This document shows positions 54,767 to 64,000 of a DNA stretch of 64,000 nucleotides, in pieces. A program made the position numbers and the translations under genes. The notes under the pieces were generated by a model. The model saw only the letters and a program-made list of their open reading frames with translations, was not told the origin of the DNA and ran no database searches. Source of the DNA: Clostridium sp. C105KSO13 (GTDB lineage: Bacteria; Bacillota; Clostridia; Lachnospirales; Lachnospiraceae); NCBI RefSeq assembly GCF_001517425.1, contig NZ_FBWL01000169.1, positions 62,001 through 126,000 on the forward strand. The letters are read 5' to 3'. Every line of letters begins with the position of its first letter. Position 1 is the first letter of the stretch.

Positions 54767-56152
54767 ATGGCTCAGCTATGGGGTGGTCGTTTCACGAAAG
54801 AAACTGACCGGTTAGTATATAATTTTAACGCATCAATTTCATTTGACAAAAGGTTTTATAAGCAGGATATCCGCGGCAGTATTGCACATGTGACAATGCT
54901 GGCAAAACAGGGAATTCTGACGGAGAAAGAAAAAGAACAGATTATAGAGGGACTTGAAGGAATTCAGAAAGATGTGGAAAACGGAACTCTTGAGATTACA
55001 GAAGAATATGAGGATATACACAGTTTTGTGGAATCAAATCTGATAGAGCGCATCGGCAATCCGGGTAAAAAGCTACATACGGGCAGAAGCCGCAATGATC
55101 AGGTGGCATTGGATATGAAGCTGTATACGAGAGACGAAATCCTGGAGCTGGACGTGCTGTTAAAAGATCTTCTTACAGTTCTTCTGCGATTGATGAAGGA
55201 AAACACAGAGTCTTATATGCCTGGGTTTACCCACTTACAGAAGGCACAGCCCATCACACTTGCCCATCATATGGGAACATATTTTGAAATGTTTAAGCGC
55301 GACAGGCTGCGGTTAAAAGACATTTATAAAAGAATGAATTACTGTCCTTTGGGTGCAGGCGCGCTGGCAGGAACAACATACCCGCTGGACAGAGAATATA
55401 CAGCAGAGCTGCTGGGATTTGCCGGACCTACTTTAAACAGCATGGATTCCGTGTCTGACAGAGACTATCTGATTGAACTGTTATCGGCAATGTCAACAAT
55501 TATGATGCATCTGAGCCGGTTTTCTGAGGAAGTGATTATCTGGAATTCCAACGAGTATCAGTTTGTAGAAATAGATGATGCCTACAGTACAGGGAGCAGC
55601 ATTATGCCCCAGAAAAAGAACCCGGATATTGCAGAGCTGGTCCGCGGAAAGACGGGACGGGTGTATGCTGCATTGATGTCTCTTCTTACAACGATGAAAG
55701 GTATCCCTCTTGCATATAATAAAGATATGCAGGAAGACAAGGAACTTCTATTTGATGCTATTGATACGACGAAAGGATGTCTTGCATTGTTTACAGGTAT
55801 GCTGGACACCATGGGCTTTAATTACAGTAGAATGGAAGACAGTGCAAAGCACGGTTTTACCAACGCCACAGATGCGGCGGATTATCTTGTAAATCACGGC
55901 GTACCTTTCAGAGATGCACACGGAATCGTAGGGCAGCTGGTACTTTACTGTATGGAGAAAAACATAGCGCTGGATGAAATGTCGCTGGAAGAGTTTCAAG
56001 CTGTCTCACCAGTTTTTGAGGAGGATATATACGAGGAAATCAGCATGAAGACCTGTGTGGAAATGCGAAGCACCATTGGCGCTCCGGGGAAAGCAGCAAT
56101 GGAAAAAGTAATTGCTGTACAGGAAGCATACTTACATGCAGAGACAGAATAG
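54767..56152 (+). CDS. argH: Argininosuccinate lyase
   Basis: ArgH splits argininosuccinate into arginine and fumarate, the last step of arginine synthesis. The 461-residue protein begins [11 protein letters not shown], has [13 protein letters not shown] near residue 105, and the fumarase-superfamily signature [12 protein letters not shown] near 278. argG, the preceding pathway gene, is not adjacent. The gap of 16 bases to asd suggests co-transcription. Confidence 0.96.
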   Translation: MAQLWGGRFTKETDRLVYNFNASISFDKRFYKQDIRGSIAHVTMLAKQGILTEKEKEQIIEGLEGIQKDVENGTLEITEEYEDIHSFVESNLIERIGNPGKKLHTGRSRNDQVALDMKLYTRDEILELDVLLKDLLTVLLRLMKENTESYMPGFTHLQKAQPITLAHHMGTYFEMFKRDRLRLKDIYKRMNYCPLGAGALAGTTYPLDREYTAELLGFAGPTLNSMDSVSDRDYLIELLSAMSTIMMHLSRFSEEVIIWNSNEYQFVEIDDAYSTGSSIMPQKKNPDIAELVRGKTGRVYAALMSLLTTMKGIPLAYNKDMQEDKELLFDAIDTTKGCLALFTGMLDTMGFNYSRMEDSAKHGFTNATDAADYLVNHGVPFRDAHGIVGQLVLYCMEKNIALDEMSLEEFQAVSPVFEEDIYEEISMKTCVEMRSTIGAPGKAAMEKVIAVQEAYLHAETE

Positions 56153-56168
56153 GAAAGGAATGAGGAAG

Positions 56169-57254
56169 ATGGAACAAAAATTAAAGGCAGGTATTTTAGG
56201 TGCAACGGGTATGGTAGGCCAGCGGTTTATTTCACTGTTAGAAAACCACCCATGGTTTGAAGTAGTTACAGTAGCTGCAAGTGAGCGTTCTGCAGGAAAG
56301 ACTTATGAAGAAGCTGTAGGGGAAAGGTGGAAAATGGATACCCCAATGCCGGAAGCTGTCAAGAAATTAATAGTATTGAATGTAAATGAAGTGGAAAAAG
56401 TTGCTGCTACCGTTGATTTTGTGTTCAGCGCAGTGGATATGACGAAGGACGAAATCAGGGCTATTGAGGAAGAGTATGCAAAGACCGAGACACCGGTTGT
56501 TTCCAACAACAGTGCTCACCGCTGGACACCAGATGTTCCTATGGTAGTGCCGGAAGTTAATGTAGAGCACTTTGAGGTCATAGCCGATCAAAAGAAGCGC
56601 CTTGGAACTGCACATGGATTTATTGCCGTAAAGCCGAACTGTTCTATTCAAAGCTATGCCCCCTGCCTTGCGGCCTGGAAAGAATTCGGACCGAAGGAAG
56701 TAGTTGCCACCACTTACCAGGCAATTTCCGGGGCGGGTAAGACTTTTAAAGACTGGCCGGAGATGGCAGGGAATATTATTCCATATATCGGTGGTGAGGA
56801 AGAAAAGAGTGAGCAGGAGCCTCTCAGAGTACTGGGCAAAGTGGAAAATGGGGAGATTGTGAAAGCAGAACTTCCAAAAATCACTTGTCAGTGCATACGC
56901 GTTCCTGTGCTCAATGGACATACAGCAGCAGTGTTTATTAATTTTGAGAAGAAGCCAACAAAGGAACAATTGATAGAAAAACTGGTAAACTTTAAAGGCT
57001 TTCCACAGGAGGCAGGTCTTCCCAGTGCGCCGAAGCAGTTTATCCAATACCTGGAAAAAGATAACCGTCCTCAGGTGAAACTGGATGTAGACTATGAGCA
57101 TGGCATGGGTGTATCTATCGGCCGTCTCAGAGAGGACTCCATGTTTGATTATAAATTTATCGGTTTGTCCCACAATACGGTCCGCGGAGCAGCGGGTGGC
57201 GCAGTCCTGTGCGCAGAGGCACTGGCGGCAAAAGGTTACATGCAGGCAAAATAG
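56169..57254 (+). CDS. asd: Aspartate-semialdehyde dehydrogenase
   Basis: This enzyme reduces aspartyl phosphate to aspartate semialdehyde, the branch point to lysine, methionine and threonine. The 361-residue protein is of the archaeal/fungal-type branch: [42 protein letters not shown] with the active-site cysteine, and [19 protein letters not shown] lies 9 bases before the ATG used. It sits just ahead of leuC and the leuD-thrC fusion. Confidence 0.95.
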   Translation: MEQKLKAGILGATGMVGQRFISLLENHPWFEVVTVAASERSAGKTYEEAVGERWKMDTPMPEAVKKLIVLNVNEVEKVAATVDFVFSAVDMTKDEIRAIEEEYAKTETPVVSNNSAHRWTPDVPMVVPEVNVEHFEVIADQKKRLGTAHGFIAVKPNCSIQSYAPCLAAWKEFGPKEVVATTYQAISGAGKTFKDWPEMAGNIIPYIGGEEEKSEQEPLRVLGKVENGEIVKAELPKITCQCIRVPVLNGHTAAVFINFEKKPTKEQLIEKLVNFKGFPQEAGLPSAPKQFIQYLEKDNRPQVKLDVDYEHGMGVSIGRLREDSMFDYKFIGLSHNTVRGAAGGAVLCAEALAAKGYMQAK

Positions 57255-57289
57255 AGAAAACGGCAAAACTAAAACAGGAGGGTGCCGCA

Positions 57290-58564
57290 ATGGGAATGAC
57301 AATGACACAAAAGATTCTGGCAGCACATGCAGGACTTGATTCTGTGGCTGCCGGACAGCTGATAGAGGCAAAGTTGGACATAGTAATGGCAAATGACATT
57401 ACCGGACCTATGGCTCTGCCGATTTTCAGGGAGATGGCAGAAAAAGTTTATGATAAAAACAAAGTAGTCCTGGTTCCGGATCACTTTACTCCGAATAAAG
57501 ACATCAAGTCTGCAGAAAATTCCAAATCTATCCGTGAGTTTGCAAAAGAGCAGGGATTGAAATGGTATTTTGAACAGGGTAAATCAGGTGTAGAACATGC
57601 GATTCTGCCTGAGGCAGGGGTTGTAGCTGCCGGGGAGTGTATCATAGGTGCAGACTCTCATACCTGTACTTATGGTGCTCTGGGTGCTTTTTCTACAGGT
57701 GTGGGAACTACGGATATTGCCACAGGTATGGCAACAGGGGAATTATGGTTTAAGGTTCCCAGGGCGTTGAAATTTGTATTGACCGGGAAACCTGGAAAGT
57801 ATGTAAGCGGTAAAGATATTATCATTCATATTATCGGCCGGATCGGTGTGGACGGTGCTTTGTACAAGTCTATGGAATTTACGGGCAGCGGAATCAGGGA
57901 ACTTTCCATGGATGACCGCTTTACGATGGCAAACATGGCAATTGAAGCCGGTGCAAAAAATGGTATATTTCCTGTGAATGAGCAGGCTGAATCTTATATG
58001 AAGGAGCACTCTGAAAAGGCGTACAAAATATATGAGGCAGACAAGGATGCCGTTTATGATGAAGTAATAGAGATTGATTTGTCCGAGGTGCGCCCGACTG
58101 TTGCATTTCCACACTTGCCTGGTAATGCAAAGACCATTGATGAAATTGAGGATATGGAGCCGATTTGGATCGATCAGGTGGTGATTGGTTCCTGCACAAA
58201 CGGCAGAATGGAAGATCTGCGGAAAGCCGCGGCAATATTAAAAGGACGGCAGGTCCATCCGGATGTGCGTGTCATGGTAATTCCGGCAACCCAGAAAATT
58301 TATAAGGAATGTATTACAGAGGGAATTTTGGATATCTTTGTGGACGCAGGCTGTGCGGTAAACACCCCAAGCTGCGGACCCTGTATGGGCGGACATATGG
58401 GTGTTATGGCAGCCGGGGAGAAGTGTGTGTCTACGACCAACCGAAACTTTGTAGGAAGAATGGGACATGTAGATTCTCTGATTTATCTGGCTTCCCCGGA
58501 GGTGGCGGCAGCGAGTGCAATCGCCGGATATATTGCGAATCCGGAGAAAGTAGGTGAAATATAA
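57290..58564 (+). CDS. leuC: 3-isopropylmalate dehydratase large subunit
   Basis: LeuC carries the [4Fe-4S] cluster that isomerises 2- to 3-isopropylmalate in leucine synthesis. The 424-residue protein has [14 protein letters not shown] near 122, [14 protein letters not shown] near 297, and [11 protein letters not shown] near 360; the cluster cysteines lie in these. AGGAGG precedes the ATG. Its stop shares bases with the start of the next gene (TAATG), which encodes the small subunit. Confidence 0.95.
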   Translation: MGMTMTQKILAAHAGLDSVAAGQLIEAKLDIVMANDITGPMALPIFREMAEKVYDKNKVVLVPDHFTPNKDIKSAENSKSIREFAKEQGLKWYFEQGKSGVEHAILPEAGVVAAGECIIGADSHTCTYGALGAFSTGVGTTDIATGMATGELWFKVPRALKFVLTGKPGKYVSGKDIIIHIIGRIGVDGALYKSMEFTGSGIRELSMDDRFTMANMAIEAGAKNGIFPVNEQAESYMKEHSEKAYKIYEADKDAVYDEVIEIDLSEVRPTVAFPHLPGNAKTIDEIEDMEPIWIDQVVIGSCTNGRMEDLRKAAAILKGRQVHPDVRVMVIPATQKIYKECITEGILDIFVDAGCAVNTPSCGPCMGGHMGVMAAGEKCVSTTNRNFVGRMGHVDSLIYLASPEVAAASAIAGYIANPEKVGEI

Positions 58565-60546
58565 TGAAGGCTTTGGGACATGTTTTTAAATATGGCGACA
58601 ATGTAGATACAGACGTCATTATACCTGCAAGATATCTGAATTCTTTTGATGCCAGGGAACTTGCCAGTCATGCGATGGTGGATATTGATCCGGAATTTGT
58701 AAAAAAGGTACAGCCGGGAGATATCATTGTGGCAAATAAAAATTTTGGCTGTGGATCTTCCCGTGAACATGCACCTCTTTGTCTGAAGACTGCAGGTGTG
58801 AGCTGTGTCATTGCAGAGACTTTTGCCAGAATTTTCTACCGCAATGCAATCAATATAGGGCTTCCGATTATTGAGTGCCCAGAGGCAGCAAGGGGAATTG
58901 AAGCAGGTGATGAAGTTGAAGTTGACTTTGACAGCGGCAAGATTTATAACCGGACAAAAGGGACTCAGTTTCAGGGACAGCCCTTTCCGGAGTTCATGCA
59001 GAAATTAATTGCAGCAGGCGGACTGGTGAACTATACAAACAGTAAGAGAAAAAGTAAGCTGCTATATAAAAATACAAGGAATGAAGAAAAAGCTGTGACA
59101 GCTTCAGAAGCCATATTGAGAGGTATGGCTGATGATGGAGGGTTGTTTGTTCCCGAAAAGATACCCAAGCTGGATGTTACGATGGAAGAGCTGAAAGCTA
59201 TGAGCTATCAGGAAACTGCCTATGTAGTCATGAAGCAATTTCTGACAGATTTTACGGAGGCTGAGTTAAAGCACTGTATTGACTGTGCCTATGACGAAAA
59301 GTTTGATACGGAAGTAATTGCTCCCCTTGTCAAAGTGGGAAATACCTATTACCTTGAGTTGTTCCATGGTGCCACTATAGCATTTAAGGATATGGCGCTG
59401 TCCATACTGCCTCATTTACTAACCACTGCTGCAAAAAAGAATAATGTGACAAAAGATATTGTAATTTTGACAGCTACATCAGGAGATACAGGCAAAGCAG
59501 CGCTTGCCGGTTTTGCAGATGTTTTGGGCACCCGGATTATTGTATTTTACCCAAAAGATGGGGTGAGCAGGGTACAAAAACTGCAAATGATAACACAAAA
59601 AGGAGAAAATGCTTCTGTTGTAGCCATTCATGGCAACTTTGATAACGCCCAGAGCGGTGTAAAAGCACTGTTTGAGGATAAAGAACTGAAGAATGAGCTG
59701 GACAGGGCGGGTTATCAATTTTCTTCGGCAAACTCTATCAATATAGGACGTCTGGTGCCCCAGGTTGTATATTATGTTTATGCCTATGCAAAGCTTCTGC
59801 AAAACGGAGAAATTAAGAACGGGGAACAGATTAATGTGACAGTTCCCACGGGGAATTTTGGAAATATTCTGGCGGCCTATTATGCGAAACAAATGGGAGT
59901 GCCGATAGACAAGCTTATCTGTGCGTCAAATGAAAATAGAGTTCTGTTTGACTTTTTCCGTACGGGAAAATATGATAGGAACCGAGAATTTGTTTTGACT
60001 TCCTCTCCATCTATGGATATTCTCATCTCCAGCAACCTTGAACGTCTGATTTATACCATAGCAGGACAAGATGCAAGGGAGAATACAAAATTGATGAGGC
60101 AGTTGAAAGAAGAGGGGCATTACGAGATTTCTTCTGACATGAAAGAAAAGTTGAAGGATTTTGTAGGTGGTTATGCTACCGAAGAGGAGACAAAGGCAGA
60201 AATCCGGGAGACATACTGCTCTACAGGCTATGTAATGGATCCCCATACGGCTGTGGCTGCCCATGTATGCAAAAGCTGCAGAGAGAAGAACAATGATAAT
60301 AAAAAAGTACTTGTTGTATCTACAGCAAGTCCCTATAAGTTTGCAAAAAGTGTAATGACAGCGATAGATGAGACTTATACTACAATGGAGGAGTCTGCAC
60401 TGTTCGATGAGCTTGAGAAAACATCCGGGATTAAGATACCTGAGGCAATTGAGAAAATTCAGAATGCGAAAATTCTTCATACCAGAGAGTGCGATGCAGA
60501 CAAGATGAAAGAAACTGTAAAAGAGATTTTAGGAATTGAGGTATAA
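58564..60546 (+). CDS. leuD-thrC: Fusion of 3-isopropylmalate dehydratase small subunit and threonine synthase
   Basis: Residues 1-158 are a complete Leu[31 protein letters not shown] near 62, and the end [18 protein letters not shown]. After a six-residue linker (NSKRKS) a complete threonine synthase follows from about residue 165 ([19 protein letters not shown]): [10 protein letters not shown] with the PLP lysine near 275, [11 protein letters not shown] near 305, and a normal C-terminus. LeuD partners with LeuC; ThrC makes threonine from phosphohomoserine. No stop, ribosome binding site or plausible start codon exists at the join, so the product is one 660-residue chain. leuB is not in the window. 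Confidence 0.93.
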   Translation: MKALGHVFKYGDNVDTDVIIPARYLNSFDARELASHAMVDIDPEFVKKVQPGDIIVANKNFGCGSSREHAPLCLKTAGVSCVIAETFARIFYRNAINIGLPIIECPEAARGIEAGDEVEVDFDSGKIYNRTKGTQFQGQPFPEFMQKLIAAGGLVNYTNSKRKSKLLYKNTRNEEKAVTASEAILRGMADDGGLFVPEKIPKLDVTMEELKAMSYQETAYVVMKQFLTDFTEAELKHCIDCAYDEKFDTEVIAPLVKVGNTYYLELFHGATIAFKDMALSILPHLLTTAAKKNNVTKDIVILTATSGDTGKAALAGFADVLGTRIIVFYPKDGVSRVQKLQMITQKGENASVVAIHGNFDNAQSGVKALFEDKELKNELDRAGYQFSSANSINIGRLVPQVVYYVYAYAKLLQNGEIKNGEQINVTVPTGNFGNILAAYYAKQMGVPIDKLICASNENRVLFDFFRTGKYDRNREFVLTSSPSMDILISSNLERLIYTIAGQDARENTKLMRQLKEEGHYEISSDMKEKLKDFVGGYATEEETKAEIRETYCSTGYVMDPHTAVAAHVCKSCREKNNDNKKVLVVSTASPYKFAKSVMTAIDETYTTMEESALFDELEKTSGIKIPEAIEKIQNAKILHTRECDADKMKETVKEILGIEV

Positions 60547-60893
60547 TGATGGAGGATATGTTTGGAGCAATCAGTATATTGATATTGGGAGCCGGCGTTT
60601 ATATTATTTATGCCTATATAAAGATGAAACAAACGGGTCATATTAACGAGGTTCTTCTTCTTGGAAAAGGCTTTACTGAACAGATGTGCAAAGACAAAAA
60701 GGCATTCAATCAGAAAGCTATTCCGGCAGTTTTAATTTTGGGAATTGTTACAATTTTTTATGGAGCTGTTGACGCAGTTCACTATTTTCTGGCACCAATC
60801 ACAGTTCTAGACCTGATAGCAATGGCAGCTTTTGTTGTTGTCCTTGTCTGGTACATGGTGTATACAACAAAACTTAAGAAGCAATACTTTTAG
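60546..60893 (+). CDS. Small membrane protein of unknown function
   Basis: A 115-residue protein with three hydrophobic segments (ISILILGAGVYIIYAYI; AVLILGIVTIFYGAV; LIAMAAFVVVLVWYMV) and short charged loops, ending in a basic tail LKKQYF. Not recognised. The first ATG overlaps the stop of the fusion gene, so it probably shares its transcript; two further ATGs follow within 12 bases. A strong terminator ends the operon. Confidence 0.75.
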   Translation: MMEDMFGAISILILGAGVYIIYAYIKMKQTGHINEVLLLGKGFTEQMCKDKKAFNQKAIPAVLILGIVTIFYGAVDAVHYFLAPITVLDLIAMAAFVVVLVWYMVYTTKLKKQYF

Positions 60894-60896
60894 CTG

Positions 60897-60950
60897 CAGT
60901 TCAGCCATAAGCAAATAGAATCGGGTTTATGGCTGAACTGTGTTTTTTTT
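60897..60950 (+). terminator. Intrinsic terminator of the argH-to-small-membrane-protein operon
   Basis: CAGTTCAGCCATAA (60897-60910) pairs perfectly with TTATGGCTGAACTG (60927-60940), followed by eight Ts. Confidence 0.93.
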
Positions 60951-60951
60951 G

Positions 60952-60988
60952 TGTAATAGAAAAATATGCTCCCTGTTACATAAAAACC
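60952..60988. repeat. Small repeat, copy 2 (family B)
   Basis: TGTAATAGAAAA, a centre with CTC, TGTTACATA, AAAACC: the same pattern as at 42721-42756. It starts right behind the terminator T-run. The rest of the gap up to 61183 is AT-rich with no other feature recognised. Confidence 0.7.
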
Positions 60989-61183
60989 AATAGTGAATTA
61001 TTTAACGATTGAATTGCATAATTGTACTGAAAAAAATACAAAATATTGGGGAATTGACCAATAAATTAGTCTCAAATGCAAGATACATGCAATGAACTTT
61101 CATTTTTACGTTTCTAATAGAAAAAAAATAGTGAAAATATAATATAAATGAATTATATGTGCACTACGCTTTCAGAAAAACTA

Positions 61184-61212
61184 TTGACTTTCCTGGTCGG
61201 GTATGCGATAAT
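61184..61212 (+). promoter_or_regulatory. Promoter of pckA
   Basis: TTGACT (61184-61189), 17 bases, GATAAT (61207-61212), then AAGGAGG before the ATG. Confidence 0.75.
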
Positions 61213-61247
61213 AGAACAAATTTCGATTTAAGGAGGAAATTAACTAT

Positions 61248-62939
61248 ATGTCAACAAAAGCGTTCTATCCAATTAGTGAAATTGGAAAAGGAAAACCAGG
61301 ATTTTCAAAAACAAGATCCATCATTGAAGCAGCATTTTACGGAAATAATGTAGTTTCGGTAAACACATTAAAAGAGGCATACAAATTAGCAAAAAATTCT
61401 CCGGGAACAATCGTAACAGATATGCCGGTATATAGGGGCGAGGAATTTGGCCTGGATGCAGATGCTAAAGTTCTTTTGTTTAATGATGGTGCAATTACAG
61501 GACGTTATGCAGCGGCACGCCGTATCGCAGGAGAGCCGGGCGTGGACTGTGATAAACTGGACAAAGTAGTAATGGATGCAGTTTACACTGCACGCTATAA
61601 AAAATTGTACCATGCCACTGTCTTTGCAGGTCTTGATCCGGAGTTTATGGTAAAGGTTCATCTTCTGATTCCCGAAGGCGAAGAAAATATCATGTATTCC
61701 TGGATGCTGAACTTCCAGTATATGTCAGATGAATATGTAAAAATGTACAAAGAATCTGTTGCTGTGGGCAATGGAACAGAGCCGGATATTTATATTTTCT
61801 CAGATCCTCAGTGGGCACCGGTAGATCGTCCGGGAGTTGACTACAGCTGTTTAAGCGACCCACAGACATTGTGTTATTTCAATACAGACACAAACTGTGC
61901 ATGCATCCTCGGTATGAGATATTTCGGAGAGCACAAGAAAGGCACATTGACTATGGTGTGGGCACTTGCAAACCGCAACGGATATGCTTCCTGCCATGGC
62001 GGACAGAAAGAATACCTGCTGGATGATGGAAGTAAATATGTTGCATCTGTATACGGCCTCTCCGGATCGGGAAAGTCTACTATTACACATGCAAAGCACA
62101 ACGGAAAATATGAAATCAAGGTTCTCCATGACGATGCTTTCATAATCAATACAGAGACATGCTCATCTATCGCTATTGAGCCTACCTATTTTGACAAGAC
62201 ACAGGATTACCCCACAGGCTGTGCGGACAATAAATTCCTTCTGACAGCACAGAACTGCTCTGCAACAATGGATGAAGACGGGAAGATTCAGCTGGTAACG
62301 GAGGACATCAGAAACGGCAACGGACGTGCTATCAAGTCCAAGTTATGGGCGCCAAATCGTGTAGATAAGATCGATGCTCCTGTAAACGCAATTTTCTGGA
62401 TTATGAAAGATCCTACGATTCCTCCGGTAGTAAAATTAAATGGTGCCTCACTTGCCTCCGTAATGGGAGCAACTCTGGCTACAAAGAGATCCACAGCAGA
62501 GAGACTTGCACCCGGCGTAGATCCGAATAAACTGGTAGTTGTGCCGTATGCGAATCCTTTCAGAACTTATCCACTGGCAGACGATTATAGTAAGTTCAAA
62601 AAACTGGTTGAGGAGAAGAATGTAGACTGCTACATCATCAACACAGGAGATTTCATGGGCAAGAAAGTACAGCCTAAGGATACACTTGGAATTCTGGAAA
62701 AAATCGTAGAGAAAAAGGCTGAATTCCATCAATGGGGTCCTTTCTCTGACATTGACATCATGGACTGGGAAGGATTTGTTCCGGATATGGAAGATGCAGA
62801 TTATGTATCTCAGCTGAAGGATCGCATGAATGACCGTGTAAATGAGATCAAAGCATTCGAGACTAAAAAAGAAGGATATGATAAACTTCCGGATGATGCA
62901 CTGGCTGCTATTCAAAAAGTTGTAAATGAATTGAATTAA
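61248..62939 (+). CDS. pckA: Phosphoenolpyruvate carboxykinase (ATP)
   Basis: PckA interconverts oxaloacetate and phosphoenolpyruvate with ATP or ADP; in gut anaerobes it can also run in the carboxylating direction. The 563-residue protein has the P-loop YGLSGSGKSTITHA near residue 265, LHDDAFI with the metal-site aspartate, and the nearby ATP site NRVDKI. It resembles the atypical ATP-type branch rather than the E. coli protein in detail. Its own promoter and strong ribosome binding site suggest high expression. Confidence 0.9.
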   Translation: MSTKAFYPISEIGKGKPGFSKTRSIIEAAFYGNNVVSVNTLKEAYKLAKNSPGTIVTDMPVYRGEEFGLDADAKVLLFNDGAITGRYAAARRIAGEPGVDCDKLDKVVMDAVYTARYKKLYHATVFAGLDPEFMVKVHLLIPEGEENIMYSWMLNFQYMSDEYVKMYKESVAVGNGTEPDIYIFSDPQWAPVDRPGVDYSCLSDPQTLCYFNTDTNCACILGMRYFGEHKKGTLTMVWALANRNGYASCHGGQKEYLLDDGSKYVASVYGLSGSGKSTITHAKHNGKYEIKVLHDDAFIINTETCSSIAIEPTYFDKTQDYPTGCADNKFLLTAQNCSATMDEDGKIQLVTEDIRNGNGRAIKSKLWAPNRVDKIDAPVNAIFWIMKDPTIPPVVKLNGASLASVMGATLATKRSTAERLAPGVDPNKLVVVPYANPFRTYPLADDYSKFKKLVEEKNVDCYIINTGDFMGKKVQPKDTLGILEKIVEKKAEFHQWGPFSDIDIMDWEGFVPDMEDADYVSQLKDRMNDRVNEIKAFETKKEGYDKLPDDALAAIQKVVNELN

Positions 62940-62951
62940 AATCAGGCAAAT

Positions 62952-63012
62952 AATGGAGCGCGGAAAATTCGCACGATTCAATTGTTGCAAATTTTCTAAG
63001 CTCCATTTTTTT
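62952..63012 (+). terminator. Intrinsic terminator after pckA
   Basis: AATGGAGC (62952-62959) pairs with GCTCCATT (63000-63007), with inner pairing GGAAAATT/AATTTTC-like, then seven Ts. Confidence 0.75.
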
Positions 63013-63017
63013 ACCAG

Positions 63018-63046
63018 TTGTAAAATCTATGTAATTGGGTTATAAT
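63018..63046 (+). promoter_or_regulatory. Promoter of 6S RNA
   Basis: TTGTAA (63018-63023), 17 bases, TATAAT (63041-63046). Confidence 0.7.
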
Positions 63047-63052
63047 AATTTT

Positions 63053-63240
63053 AGAGAAAAACCTGGAATGTTCGACCCCCCTGTTATTTTGAACCTACAG
63101 CACTTTAAACGGGATTCCTACATTTCTGTAATATGTCAAGCCTCCAGTTTGCAGGGGAAGACAGAAAAGCAGATGCGGTTGCCCACCTAGCATTAGCTAG
63201 GAGTCAAAATACAGGACCGGCATTTCGGGGATTCTACAAA
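63053..63240 (+). ncRNA. ssrS: 6S RNA
   Basis: 6S RNA binds the housekeeping RNA polymerase as a promoter mimic and adjusts transcription in slow growth. The region between pckA and the YihY gene has no protein frame but long-range complementarity: CCTGTTATTTTGA pairs with TCAAAATACAGG, and the flanks (GTTCGACCCCC; GGCATTTCGGGG) form outer stems, leaving a large central bubble as in 6S RNAs of Firmicutes. It has its own promoter and terminator. Exact ends are approximate. Confidence 0.75.
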
Positions 63241-63246
63241 AGATAA

Positions 63247-63276
63247 GGGCATCTGCCAGTGTGCAGATGCCTTTTC
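63247..63276 (+). terminator. Intrinsic terminator of 6S RNA
   Basis: GGGCATCTGC (63247-63256) pairs with GCAGATGCCT (63263-63272) with one G-T pair, then TTTT. Confidence 0.85.
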
Positions 63277-63368
63277 TAAACTTCAAAATATAAACAGACA
63301 TGACATGCTTGAATAGCTGCACTTTTTATGATATGATTCTAATCTAATAATTCCGCCGGGAGAGATAA

Positions 63369-64000
63369 ATGAAAGATAAAATCAAAAGCATTGCAGAGAA
63401 AATTTATAAGTTACCAGGTATTGTGGGATCGCACCATACCGGTGCTTATGCGGCACAGGCGGCATATTTTTTTGTGTTGTCTCTGATTCCTATTCTTCTT
63501 TTGCTTTTGACAATGGTACAGTTTACTCCAGTTACAAAAATGGATGTAATGAATGCAGTTATGCAGGTATTCCCTAAGACTGTGGAAGGAACAATCATCT
63601 CCATTGTAAATGAAGTTTACGCACAATCGGGTGGTGTTATTCCTATTACACTTATCGTGGCTTTGTGGTCGGCCGGGAAAGGCGTACTTTCTGTAAACTC
63701 AGGTCTCAACAGCATTTACGAAAATATAGAGACAAGAAATTACCTTTATCTGAGACTTCGTGCTACTTTATATACGGTACTATTTATTATAGCAATTGTA
63801 CTTTCCCTGGCAATTTCAGTTTTCGGAAATAGTATTAGCGTACTTGTTTACAGGCATCTGCCTTTCCTTACAACGGTGATGGACATGATTATTAAAAGCA
63901 GAACGCTTATAACTATGGTTGTATTAACCTTATTCTGGGATCTTGTGTATAAATTTTTGCCGAATAGAACCAACCTTTCAAAGACAACTATGAGGCAGCA
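63369..64000 (+). CDS. YihY/BrkB family membrane protein (cut by window end)
   Basis: The frame is open from the ATG to the last base, 210 codons and two bases, with no stop, so the 3' part lies outside the window. It begins MKDKIKSIAEKIYKLPG, then has HHTGAYAAQAAYFFVLSLIPILLLLLTM, the typical first membrane segment with the AxxAAxxxFFxxLSLxP pattern, and WSAGKGVLSVNSGLNSIYE near residue 100. The family was once called RNase BN; that function belongs to another protein, and its role is not established. Confidence 0.9.
   Translation, partial: MKDKIKSIAEKIYKLPGIVGSHHTGAYAAQAAYFFVLSLIPILLLLLTMVQFTPVTKMDVMNAVMQVFPKTVEGTIISIVNEVYAQSGGVIPITLIVALWSAGKGVLSVNSGLNSIYENIETRNYLYLRLRATLYTVLFIIAIVLSLAISVFGNSISVLVYRHLPFLTTVMDMIIKSRTLITMVVLTLFWDLVYKFLPNRTNLSKTTMRQ

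Overview
The window reads as chromosome of a spore-forming, anaerobic Firmicute of the Lachnospiraceae type (Blautia/Dorea/Mediterraneibacter-like). The basis is family resemblance of nearly every protein, the sporulation genes gpr and spoIIP, a class A RNase P RNA, a Firmicute-style 6S RNA, strong AGGAGG ribosome binding sites, and the order rimP-nusA-rnpM-L7Ae-infB-rbfA-nrnA-truB-ribF. No tRNA, rRNA, CRISPR array or intact insertion sequence was seen. Species cannot be fixed by reading alone.

Layout. 1-640: a ribbon-helix-helix protein and, unannotated by ordinary gene finders, a 32-residue holin-like toxin with an overlapping antisense RNA (type I toxin-antitoxin). 686-4539: purine nucleoside phosphorylase, an amidohydrolase of the MTA/SAH deaminase group, a MogA-like protein, a metallo-hydrolase and RNase HI. 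4619-4969: RNase P RNA. 5108-12449: aromatic amino acid synthesis (DAHP synthase, PheA), pyrBI on the minus strand, a nitroreductase, a DUF815 ATPase and a lipoprotein; a 135-bp tandem repeat array lies between aroF and pyrI. 12526-18652: housekeeping genes (rqcH, yicC, gmk, rpoZ, rimO, pgsA, pncC). 18764-20522: a conserved but poorly understood pair, an iron-sulfur-scaffold-like protein and a GGGtGRT protein. 21000-25480: an arsenic resistance operon arsR-acr3-(DUF2703/arsD)-arsA-arsC flanked by gene relics, likely acquired. 25966-33507: small enzymes, a broken MATE gene, an ABC-F protein, a nucleotidyltransferase and galE.

33700-42617: ilvN and ilvC, rpsT, gpr, spoIIP and a type IIA topoisomerase pair. 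42808-50934: the long translation/transcription operon from rimP to ribF, with an IF2 that has a striking Asn/Arg/Gly repeat region. 50970-54699: an ABC importer lacking a binding protein, a MATE pump and queH. 54767-60893: argH, asd, leuC, a leuD-thrC fusion gene, and a small membrane protein. 61248-64000: pckA, 6S RNA and the start of a YihY-family gene cut by the window edge.

The most unusual items are the LeuD-ThrC fusion (no start codon is left for ThrC, so one chain must carry both leucine- and threonine-pathway enzymes), the DUF2703-ArsD reading frame with an internal ribosome binding site, the type I toxin-antitoxin locus, and three families of small palindromic repeats, one of which supplies the stop codon of pyrI.
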